Shown here: positions 36,027-42,888 of the stretch, piece after piece
How the letters are laid out: each line of letters opens with the position of its first letter
Numbering within the stretch: position 1 is the first letter of the stretch
Source of the DNA: a bacterium
Lineage (GTDB): Bacteria > Hydrothermota > UBA3072 > JAPDKE01
Assembly (NCBI GenBank): GCA_029258725.1
Contig: JAPDKE010000025.1
Span: 1-64,000, forward strand
Length of the DNA: 64,000 nucleotides
Direction: 5' to 3'
Program-made: the position numbers and the translations under genes
The notes under the pieces: generated by a model
Seen by the model: only the letters and a program-made list of their open reading frames with translations
Database searches by the model: none
Told to the model about the DNA's origin: nothing

Positions 36027-36252
36027 CCCTGGGTGGTTCACAGGTAAGATAGTAATCCTTTGGATTTGAAATCCATACCTCAATCTTAACAGGAGTAACC
36101 CCTCCCCATTCACGCATGCTCACCTCCCAGGGAGGCTCCTCATTCTGACCTGTAAACCACCCCCTTATGCCATCCAGAAACACCTGGAACCACTTATCAC
36201 ACTCCTGAGTCACCTCATCCCATGAAAGAGTGAAAAAGATAAAAAGCATCAT
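36013..36252 (-). pseudogene. Truncated secreted paralogue (3' end lost at transposon)
   Basis: N-terminal ~75 residues of a protein similar to the gene at 37248-38201. Short signal (MLFIFFTLSWDEV), then WEVSMREWGGVTPVKIEVW, INSNPKDYY-like and TCEPP, matching WETCLSSWGGRVPVRVEGR and YYTGEP of the paralogue. After EPP the frame enters the inverted repeat and stops in GVRH. Full-length relatives are ~270-320 residues, so about three quarters are gone. The longer frame from 36294 adds an implausible N-terminus. Confidence 0.72.
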
Positions 36253-36316
36253 AAACGCCTTCCTTTCCACAGATGCCTGATATACAAATCGCATCCATAG
36301 CGATAAAACTGCTGTT

Positions 36317-37225
36317 TCATTCCCTTTCCTTTGTCTTTTCCTGTATTGTCTCTTCCATTATCTTTATCGCCTTTTTAAAGTATCCCTCCGATACAAATAT
36401 CTCCTCTATCTCCTCCTTTCTCACACCCGCATTTTTCAGGGAAAGGAGTATCTTCTCCGGTTCCCATCCCTGAACAGCCCTGCAGTAAATATAAGCCTTT
36501 ATTCCCAGTTTCCTTTTCTCACCCTTCCAGGAAGGTATTTTTTCAAGCAAAAAGGACATGAGTGTATCTGCCTCAGGAGATTTTCTTTCTTCTTCCTTTA
36601 TCCATAAACCAGCCACAACCATGTATGAGACAAACTTTTTCAATCCCTTAACACAATAAAAACTCTGCGGATAGGTTTTAAGAAGATAATGAAGGTGTTT
36701 TGCAAGCATGGATAAAGACCTGGAGGTTAAATAAACCTCCTTATACGCCTCCAGAGCCTCTCTTTCGCCGGGAGGAAGATATACCCGGAAGCAGAATGTA
36801 TCGGAGTACACCTTTTCTGCAATCTCACCATTCTCTGTTCTGTAATAATATATGGTATAACAATATCGCCCTTCGGGAAGTGCAGGAAACTCATTCAGGC
36901 CCCCATGACCCCATCCAAATATTCCCACAAGTTGTATATGATTATAAGAAAGGGTTTCTCCCGGAGCAAGAGAAATAATACGGCTTTTACAGGGATGGCA
37001 TTTCCAGACAGATATTGTGCCTTTTTCTCTCACCGGTGCTCCATCCTCCTTCCACATCTCTCCCCTCATCACCACCTGCCAGTTCGCGGGTATGGCCTCT
37101 ATTTCCACTTCCTCTGGCTCATCATTGATTACCTTCCAGGAAATGTAAACTGGCTCCGCTACCAGGTAACTGTCTTTTGCAGGAGGGATAATCCTTACCT
37201 GAAGAGAAAGCAAAACCACCAGCAT
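36317..37225 (-). CDS. Secreted protein of a tandem paralogue array (unknown function)
   Basis: A 302-residue exported protein not recognised as a named family. Short uncharged signal (MLVVLLSLQ), a beta-sandwich domain at ~12-150 (AEPVYISWKVIN, SLAPGETLSYNHIQLVG, LPEGRYCYTIYYY, YSDTFCFRVYLPP) and a helical, TPR-like C-terminal half (EALEAYKEVYLT, LLKTYPQSFYCVKGLKKF). Two Cys pairs lie in the beta domain. The same plan is seen in the next two genes. AGGAGGTTATTCC precedes the ATG. Confidence 0.7.
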   Translation of the reverse strand: MLVVLLSLQVRIIPPAKDSYLVAEPVYISWKVINDEPEEVEIEAIPANWQVVMRGEMWKEDGAPVREKGTISVWKCHPCKSRIISLAPGETLSYNHIQLVGIFGWGHGGLNEFPALPEGRYCYTIYYYRTENGEIAEKVYSDTFCFRVYLPPGEREALEAYKEVYLTSRSLSMLAKHLHYLLKTYPQSFYCVKGLKKFVSYMVVAGLWIKEEERKSPEADTLMSFLLEKIPSWKGEKRKLGIKAYIYCRAVQGWEPEKILLSLKNAGVRKEEIEEIFVSEGYFKKAIKIMEETIQEKTKERE

Positions 37226-37247
37226 GGAATAACCTCCTTTGTTTCAG

Positions 37248-38201
37248 CTATTGCTTTTGAGGAACCCATTTCTCCAGTTTCTCTCTCAATTCCTTATATC
37301 TCTCCACCATCTTCCGTGGATATTTTCCCTTTGAAAGATACTCCTCTACAAACCAGTCAAGCACCTCGTACATTTCTTTTCTTTTGTCTTTCATTATTCC
37401 TTTATCCATCGCCTTTGAAATAATCCCGTAGAACACCTTTTCAAAAAGAACCGGAATATAAACCGAATTCGGATGCTTCCTGAGTATCCCCATCCCTTCC
37501 TCCCATGCTTTCTCAAACTCTTTTTTATGCTTTATTTTCCATATCCTTTCAACTGCCTCAGACACTTCCTTCTCCTCAGGAGGAGGCTCATGTATCTCAA
37601 AACTTATATCCATCGTATCAATTATTAAACCCCAGAAATAGGGCTTAACCCGGTACTCAGAAGGCACATCCTGCATGTTGGGATAACACATATTGCAACT
37701 CCATAGATAACAGAGATGATACTCAAAACCCGGTTGAAATCGGTTAAGTGTTGACCTGAAACAGTTACAATCATAGAAATCACACAGGGTATCACCGGGA
37801 GCAAGGGGTTTGAGTGTTTTAAGCCACCGGGCATCAATCATAACAAAATCTGCATGGCCTCGAGAGTGCACAGTAAGAAAGCCTTCTTTCTCCTCTCCTA
37901 TTTTCTTCATTGAGCCATAAATTCCCAGGTTGGTGAAAAAGAAAGAGGCAGGAGGAACAATAACAGGCTCATCAACCACGGGATATATTTTTATCTCCAA
38001 ATATATTGGCTCACCGGTATAGTAAACCTTTTTGTAATTAACAATCCTCCCCTCTACCCTTACAGGAACCCTGCCTCCCCAGGAAGAAAGACATGTTTCC
38101 CATACCTCCCGGTTGACTTCCAGCAAATAGTCAAACACCTTTCTGTATTGCTTCTCTATCTTCTCCGGGAGAACATAACCGATAAATAACACCCATATCA
38201 T
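37248..38201 (-). CDS. Secreted protein of a tandem paralogue array (unknown function)
   Basis: A 317-residue exported protein, family not recognised. Signal MIWVLFIGYVLPE; a short helix; then a beta domain (VPVRVEGRIVNYKKVYY, TGEPIYLEIKIYPV, LKPLAPGDTLCDFYD, IIDTMDISFEIHEPPPEE) and helical repeats (AWEEGMGILRKHPNSVYIP). Several Cys in the beta domain (CNCFRS, CYLWSCNMCYP) could form disulphides or bind metal. Full-length relative of the truncated gene at 36013. A strong AGGAGGTAAATTGA precedes ATG 38201, 5 nt after the upstream stop. Confidence 0.7.
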   Translation of the reverse strand: MIWVLFIGYVLPEKIEKQYRKVFDYLLEVNREVWETCLSSWGGRVPVRVEGRIVNYKKVYYTGEPIYLEIKIYPVVDEPVIVPPASFFFTNLGIYGSMKKIGEEKEGFLTVHSRGHADFVMIDARWLKTLKPLAPGDTLCDFYDCNCFRSTLNRFQPGFEYHLCYLWSCNMCYPNMQDVPSEYRVKPYFWGLIIDTMDISFEIHEPPPEEKEVSEAVERIWKIKHKKEFEKAWEEGMGILRKHPNSVYIPVLFEKVFYGIISKAMDKGIMKDKRKEMYEVLDWFVEEYLSKGKYPRKMVERYKELREKLEKWVPQKQ

Positions 38202-38206
38202 TCAAT

Positions 38207-39010
38207 TTACCTCCTGAGTTTTTCAAGCCTCTCCAGTGCCTTTCTCTTTCTCTCCTTTTCTTTCTCCATCCTCTTTGAGATATTCCTGCTTACCCTCTCC
38301 GCCCACTCAAGCAATTCCTCCATCTCAGGATGCCTTTTTCTTATCTCAGCAACTCTATCAGGGGGAAGCCAGACAACCTCAAACAATGCGGGATAACTGT
38401 GAGGATAAAGTTCGAATAACCTCTCTATTTCCTGATAATACTCCTCTTCCGTGCCGTATCTTTTTACGTACCAGTTAATATAATCCTCAAGCACCCAGGG
38501 GGCATATGGAGTATCTCCATATTTTTCAAGAAATTCCATCGCCGCATTTTTCAGTTCCTCTCCATGTGCATCCAGTACCTTTTTATACGCCTCCAGCACT
38601 TCCGAAGGAGGTTCAATTACATAAAACTCAATTGTATCCATGTTAACCACGTATTTTTTCTCCTTTTCCTTCTTTTTATAAAACTCAAGAACATAAAAAA
38701 CACGATACTTTCCGGGAGAAAAAGAGGAAGGATTGAGCAGGCGCAAAAATATTCTCTTTTCTCCGGGATAAAGCAGAATATCCCCTCCTCCATGATATAT
38801 ATAAAGCCTGGATTTAACCCTTTCTCCCTTCTCGTCGAGAATAGTGTATCCATAACCATAAGATTGACCCGTCAATAACCATTCCTCGTCCGAGGGATTC
38901 TCTATTATCAGAATATGCCCTATATCTTCCTTTGCCCAGAAAGTATCCTTTTCCGGGTAAAGTTTAAATTCCACTTTTAAATCCGGTTGAAAAATCAAAA
39001 ACAGAATCAT
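38207..39010 (-). CDS. Secreted protein of a tandem paralogue array (first gene, unknown function)
   Basis: A 267-residue exported protein with signal MILFLIFQ, a beta domain (LKVEFKLYPEKDTFWAKE, LLYPGEKRIFLRLLNP, FSPGKYRVFYVLEF, MDTIEFYVIEPPSEV) and helical repeats (EEYYQEIERLFELYPHSYPA), ending in a Lys/Arg/Glu-rich coiled-coil-like tail. ATG 39010 follows GAGGAGGAAGTG and a consensus promoter; the frame open to 39085 covers that promoter and is not used. First of the four-gene array running to 36013. Confidence 0.72.
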   Translation of the reverse strand: MILFLIFQPDLKVEFKLYPEKDTFWAKEDIGHILIIENPSDEEWLLTGQSYGYGYTILDEKGERVKSRLYIYHGGGDILLYPGEKRIFLRLLNPSSFSPGKYRVFYVLEFYKKKEKEKKYVVNMDTIEFYVIEPPSEVLEAYKKVLDAHGEELKNAAMEFLEKYGDTPYAPWVLEDYINWYVKRYGTEEEYYQEIERLFELYPHSYPALFEVVWLPPDRVAEIRKRHPEMEELLEWAERVSRNISKRMEKEKERKRKALERLEKLRR

Positions 39011-39028
39011 CACTTCCTCCTCAATTTT

Positions 39029-39057
39029 ATTATACCTCTCATGAACAAATATTTCAA
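39029..39057 (-). promoter_or_regulatory. Promoter of the secreted-paralogue array
   Basis: Minus strand: TTGAAA (39057-39052), 17-nt spacer, TATAAT (39034-39029). Leader ~12 nt containing GAGGAGG. Divergent from the promoter at 39077. Confidence 0.78.
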
Positions 39058-39076
39058 GAGAAACCCTTTCCATCCC

Positions 39077-39105
39077 TTGACACATTCCCTCCTTTCTCCT
39101 TAAAT
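39077..39105 (+). promoter_or_regulatory. Promoter of barrel-like gene, leaderless type
   Basis: TTGACA (39077-39082), 17-nt spacer, TTAAAT (39100-39105), 6 nt, ATG 39112. No ribosome binding site in the gap. Confidence 0.6.
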
Positions 39106-39111
39106 ATTACC

Positions 39112-39876
39112 ATGCTTTTCATCCTTTCTTTCCATGTGTATGGAACACTGTGGGGTGGTGTGTTTGCAGGTCCTGATAAACCACCAGAATACTCCTCCGA
39201 GGCATGGATGGACCTGGAAGTTTATCTTTTTGAGATAAAGCAGACAACTTTTTACGTGAAATACATCTCGTTCCTTGAGATGAAAGACCAGGGACCTCCG
39301 ATATACTTTGACCCATTCTGGTCTACCTATCACATAATCACGGGACTTGAAAGAAAATGGCACGGAGGTTTAAAATTTTACTTTGACCACTTCTGCAGGC
39401 ATGTGATTGACCAGCCTGATACCCTTTTTGGAAAGGCAGTATTTAACGGATTTTTCCTTGAGTGGTCCTCTGCAACATCCCCGGTTGAAAAATATTCAAA
39501 AAAGAAAAGTTTTTCATTCACCTACGCCTTCTTTCCCCAGACTGATATAATAAGTTACCTCAACTCCACCCCCTTCTTCAGACACGTGCTTGAAGGAGAA
39601 ATCACATTCTCACACTCCCCCCTCCTTTTCAAACTCCGTGCAGGATACATAAGGAGCATGGAGATAGAAAAGAGGGGAAGATATTACCCACCCGGACACC
39701 ACTGGTATTTTTACCCTGAGATTGAAATCTTCAAAGTTGAAAACGGAAAATGCCTCTCTTTCTTTTTAAGATACTACCTCATAATGCACAGGGACAAATC
39801 CCTGATAATTGAACACCCGGCAATAAAACCCCAGGGACTCTTCTTCCCCGGTCTCAAATTCACATTCTCATTTTAA
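39112..39876 (+). CDS. Putative outer-membrane beta-barrel protein
   Basis: A 254-residue protein of unknown family. Short uncharged signal (MLFILSFHVYGTLWGG). The rest alternates aromatic and polar residues in strand-like runs (KSFSFTYAFFPQ, HVLEGEITFSHSPLLFKLRAGY, CLSFFLRYYLIMH) and ends in GLKFTFSF, with a terminal Phe as in outer-membrane beta-signals. The barrel call is inference from pattern. Starts directly behind a promoter; ends 2 nt from the convergent GIY-YIG gene. Confidence 0.6.
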   Translation: MLFILSFHVYGTLWGGVFAGPDKPPEYSSEAWMDLEVYLFEIKQTTFYVKYISFLEMKDQGPPIYFDPFWSTYHIITGLERKWHGGLKFYFDHFCRHVIDQPDTLFGKAVFNGFFLEWSSATSPVEKYSKKKSFSFTYAFFPQTDIISYLNSTPFFRHVLEGEITFSHSPLLFKLRAGYIRSMEIEKRGRYYPPGHHWYFYPEIEIFKVENGKCLSFFLRYYLIMHRDKSLIIEHPAIKPQGLFFPGLKFTFSF

Positions 39877-39878
39877 GA

Positions 39879-40244
39879 TTAAAGGGGCTTGAAGGATTCG
39901 GAATTTATTTTCACTCCGGCATAAAAAAGGTGTGAGGGACTTTTCTTATCCGATGAACCAAACCCCTTAACCGGTATCTCGAATCGTTCTGCAAGTTTCC
40001 TTGCAATTTCCTCCTCTCCCTCCTTAAACCACCACACCTTAACAAATTCCGTGAATTCCGTGAGGCAGTCAATGTGCCATCTTTTCTTTTTCTTCTTTTT
40101 CTTATGCCTTTCAACCCTCTTTTCCGGATTTTTTCCACCCGAACCCACATAGAGATAGTATCCTTCCTTAAAATAAAACCTCCCGAGTTTTCCTATTTTT
40201 ATCCAGCGGGAATTTTCAAGGTAGAGAAGGACAATGTATCTCAT
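39879..40244 (-). CDS. DUF123 GIY-YIG-like protein
   Basis: A 121-residue protein of the DUF123/GIY-YIG-related family: GYYLYVGSGG (GIY-YIG-like strand), EKRVERHKKK, RWHIDCLTEF and GFGSSDKKSPSHLFY near the C-terminus. In the family this fold may be nucleolytic or only DNA-binding; relatives are often fused to endonuclease domains. A run of seven Lys sits in the middle. Overlaps the PorV-like gene by 4 nt, so it is co-transcribed with it; no functional link is evident. Confidence 0.85.
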   Translation of the reverse strand: MRYIVLLYLENSRWIKIGKLGRFYFKEGYYLYVGSGGKNPEKRVERHKKKKKKKRWHIDCLTEFTEFVKVWWFKEGEEEIARKLAERFEIPVKGFGSSDKKSPSHLFYAGVKINSESFKPL

Positions 40245-41533
40245 CGGTGCTGGAACAGATAGAGAAGTGCATCAGTAACGGATAAAAAGTACATCACTCC
40301 AAGCCCCACCTTTGGTAAAATTCCTCCCTTTCGGTAATTCCATTCGGAAAAGCAAAAAGAGCCCAGAAGGAGCGCCGCACCCTTCCCTATGCTTCCCCTG
40401 TAAAACTGACCCGCTCCGGGAACCATACAGGAGGCAAGAAATGAAATTTTATCATCCAGTTTATCGTTATCTTCCAGAAATCCAGGAAGATGGTGAGAAA
40501 AGTCCACCTGAACCTGCCAGTTGGAAATGGAAGCAGGGTATGTTGGAGTATCGGTTGCTACCCCAATCCTAAAGACTCCAAGGTTCAATCCGTATCCATA
40601 GGTTTTTCCCACTCTTCTTCCCACCGTATCCACAGACTCTCCCCACCGATAAGAGAAGAAATCAAGCAAAGTAACCTCAAAACCCCGGGAATAATAACAA
40701 TGTTCTTCATCCTTTTCCTGTATCCTTACATCCTCTCGTGCGTATGTAAAGGAAAAATATCGTGAAATGTGGGTGTGGAAGAAATAATCAAGCACCTTCA
40801 CGGGTTTTATTGCATATCCAATCCTTCTAAAAAGAGGAAGAGAAACTGCCTCTCCTCCCTCCAGATAGGGAGTGCCTTTTCCAAGATTAAGCAGGGATAT
40901 CCCGAAGGATAAACCTGAAAAGAGGTTCACTAAAATCCCTGCATTGACTCCAAATCCTATACTTGAACCACCACTTGTATCCAGTACCGCCTCCACAAGT
41001 TCTTCCGGAGCAAGGTAGGAATAAATGAATTTTGCCGAAGCACCCACCCCTACCCTTATTACTCCTATCTCCTTCTTCACCCCATACCCTATGCTCACCG
41101 CCATATCAAAAGGTTCAAATTCCAGTGTGGTGGTATCAAGTGTTGCCTCAAAAATTCCCTCATCAAAAAGCGCAAAATCCACCCCCACACCGCCACCCGG
41201 ACAGGGCAATACCATGGCCCAGTATTCGTATCTTATTTCTGGAAGAAAATAAGGACGCCAGAAAGGTTCAGGGGTGGTGGTCGTCTCAAGAAAAAGATTC
41301 ATGGTTCCCAGAATCCCCTTCAGTAAAAGCCTGCCGGGTCCTGGAGGGAAGGCAACATTCATGGAGGATATCTCTGGTTTTTCCACAAATCCAATTGCCC
41401 CTGGATTGTAATAAACGCAGGTTGCATCATCCCACAGGGCAGAAAATGCAGATGCCATCCCCACTGCTTTTGCTCCTGGAGTGATAAGTAAAAATAGGTA
41501 TTCATACCCTATGAGCAGGAAAATTCCATTCAT
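40241..41533 (-). CDS. PorV/PorQ-family outer-membrane barrel with C-terminal membrane domain
   Basis: A 430-residue protein. The segment ITPGAKAVGMASAFSALWDDATCVYYNPGAIGF is characteristic of PorV/PorQ (FadL-like barrels); only pieces such as GAKAVGMASAFSALWDDAT and YYNPGAIG need matching. PorV receives T9SS cargo from SprA and passes it to the attachment complex. The last ~70 residues (ASCMVPGAGQFYRG, KGAALLLGSF) look like the DUF5683-type short membrane domain, an unusual addition. ATG 41533 lies 8 nt after a -10 box; an earlier in-frame ATG at 41557 overlaps the promoter and is rejected. Confidence 0.8.
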   Translation of the reverse strand: MNGIFLLIGYEYLFLLITPGAKAVGMASAFSALWDDATCVYYNPGAIGFVEKPEISSMNVAFPPGPGRLLLKGILGTMNLFLETTTTPEPFWRPYFLPEIRYEYWAMVLPCPGGGVGVDFALFDEGIFEATLDTTTLEFEPFDMAVSIGYGVKKEIGVIRVGVGASAKFIYSYLAPEELVEAVLDTSGGSSIGFGVNAGILVNLFSGLSFGISLLNLGKGTPYLEGGEAVSLPLFRRIGYAIKPVKVLDYFFHTHISRYFSFTYAREDVRIQEKDEEHCYYSRGFEVTLLDFFSYRWGESVDTVGRRVGKTYGYGLNLGVFRIGVATDTPTYPASISNWQVQVDFSHHLPGFLEDNDKLDDKISFLASCMVPGAGQFYRGSIGKGAALLLGSFCFSEWNYRKGGILPKVGLGVMYFLSVTDALLYLFQHR

Positions 41534-41541
41534 GCTTTTAT

Positions 41542-41570
41542 TATATATAAATTTCATAAAGGGTTGTCAA
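41542..41570 (-). promoter_or_regulatory. Promoter of PorV-like gene, leaderless type
   Basis: Minus strand: TTGACA (41570-41565), 17-nt spacer, TATATA (41547-41542), 8 nt, ATG 41533. Its -35 box lies on the same 7 bp (41564-41570) as that of the divergent promoter. Confidence 0.68.
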
Positions 41571-41592
41571 TTTTAGGATTTTTCTTTAAAAT
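41564..41592 (+). promoter_or_regulatory. Promoter of DUF72 gene, leaderless type
   Basis: TTGTCA (41564-41569), 17-nt spacer, TAAAAT (41587-41592), 6 nt, ATG 41599. Shares its -35 DNA with the minus-strand promoter. Confidence 0.68.
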
Positions 41593-41598
41593 TTTCTC

Positions 41599-42291
41599 AT
41601 GAAATTCTACATCGGAACATCAGGATGGATGTATTCATGGAATGAGGAAGGGACGCTTGACTGGTATGTAAGGCATTCCGGATTGAATGCAATTGAACTC
41701 AACATGTCGTTTTACCGGTTTCCTTTTCCCTCACAGGTAAAGGGATGGAGTAAGAGAAATCTTGTATGGGTCGTGAAGGTAAATAAGGTAATAACCCACA
41801 GATTCAAATTCGGTGAAAAGGCAAGAGAATCCTGGGAAAGATTTTTCAATCTTTTCTCCCCTCTTGACCCTTTAATTCACCTCTACCTCTTCCAGGCCCC
41901 ACCAAACTTTTCATGGAAAATGTATAAAAGGATTGAGGAATTCCACCGGTTTACCGGACTCTCCCACAGATTTGCCTTTGAACCAAGACATCCTTCATGG
42001 TTCCAGGAGGAGGCATACACATGGGCAGAGGAATGTGGAATTACATGGGTATCAGTTGATGCCCCTGACCTCCCGCGGGATGTAATTTCCATTAAAAGAA
42101 CTGTTTATTTAAGAATGCATGGGAGAACTGCCTGGTATGCCCATTTTTACACACCTGAAGAACTCAAAGAGGTAAGGGACAAAATCCTTTCCTTAAATCC
42201 GGAAAAGGTTTATGTGTTTTTCAATAACAATCACGCAATGCTCTCAAACGCAAGATACTTCAAGGAACTCCTTGAGGGTTCCACTCCATGA
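41599..42291 (+). CDS. DUF72 domain protein
   Basis: A 230-residue TIM-barrel-like DUF72 protein: IGTSGWMYSWNEEG, GLNAIELNMSFYRFP, VVKVNKVITHR, FEPRHPSWFQEEAY, YLRMHGRTAWYAHFY and VFFNNNHAMLSNA are all family landmarks. Widespread, possibly an enzyme or nucleic-acid-related, with no settled function. Its last 48 bp overlap the convergent sfsA gene. Confidence 0.93.
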   Translation: MKFYIGTSGWMYSWNEEGTLDWYVRHSGLNAIELNMSFYRFPFPSQVKGWSKRNLVWVVKVNKVITHRFKFGEKARESWERFFNLFSPLDPLIHLYLFQAPPNFSWKMYKRIEEFHRFTGLSHRFAFEPRHPSWFQEEAYTWAEECGITWVSVDAPDLPRDVISIKRTVYLRMHGRTAWYAHFYTPEELKEVRDKILSLNPEKVYVFFNNNHAMLSNARYFKELLEGSTP

Positions 42292-42888
42292 AAATAATGC
42301 AAGATACGCCTCTCCTCCTTCTGAAAGAAATTCCCTGAAAAGTCTTCCAAATTCCGGGTCTGTCTCATCGTGGGGCATAAATCCCCTTATTCCGGGAAGA
42401 GACGTAACAAAAACCATGCATCCCCTTTTCCCCTCCCCAACCCATTCAATAAGCCTTTCCAGGTGCTCTCTTCCTCTTAAAGTTGGTGCATCCGGAAAGA
42501 GTGCAATCCCATTCCTTTCCAGGGTGCAGGATTTCACCTCAACCAGCATCTTCTCCCTTCCTCTTCCAAGCAAAAAATCAAATCTTTTCCCCTCATACTC
42601 CCATTCCCCTGCAAGGATTTTCCATCCTTTGAAAATCCTTCCCTCCTCAACCCATCTTTCAAAAAGCCCGTTTACAATGGTTGCATCAATACTCACCCAC
42701 TTTCCTTTATACCTCATTCCTGAAAGTCTCCAGGGGAGTTTCCCCTTTCCCGGTTCAAGCCTCACCTTCGTTCCGGGAACTAACAATGGAAGCCTTCCGG
42801 TATTGGGAATGTAAACCTCAACAGCCTTACCTTCTATTCTCACCCTCCCCCTGAACCGTGAAATTCTTTCAAGAAATATCCCCTCCAG
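42244..42888 (-). CDS. sfsA: SfsA DNA/RNA nuclease, probable CTG start
   Basis: A 214-residue SfsA if started at the CTG at 42888. N-terminal OB part: FLERISRFRGRVRIEGK, VYIPNTGRLPLL; nuclease-like core: RFDFLLGRG, MLVEVKSCTLERNGIALFPDA, TLRGREHLERL; then CMVFVTSL and DPEFGRLFREF. The first standard start in frame is GTG 42843, but family residues (LERISRF) lie upstream of it and there is no ATG, GTG or TTG between 42843 and the in-frame stop. AAGGAGG stands 5 nt before CTG 42888. Overlaps cstA by 20 bp and DUF72 by 48 bp. Confidence 0.82.
   Translation of the reverse strand: MEGIFLERISRFRGRVRIEGKAVEVYIPNTGRLPLLVPGTKVRLEPGKGKLPWRLSGMRYKGKWVSIDATIVNGLFERWVEEGRIFKGWKILAGEWEYEGKRFDFLLGRGREKMLVEVKSCTLERNGIALFPDAPTLRGREHLERLIEWVGEGKRGCMVFVTSLPGIRGFMPHDETDPEFGRLFREFLSEGGEAYLALFSWSGTLKEFLEVSCV

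Noticed and set aside
40072-40110. Frameshift at the Lys run of the GIY-YIG-like protein
   Set aside because: Family motifs before (GYYLYVGSGG) and after (GFGSSDKKSPSHLFY) the run are in the same frame, so the gene is intact.
41534-41557. Eight-codon extension of the PorV-like protein
   Set aside because: Overlaps the -10 box; the ATG at 41533 fits the promoter and begins the hydrophobic signal.
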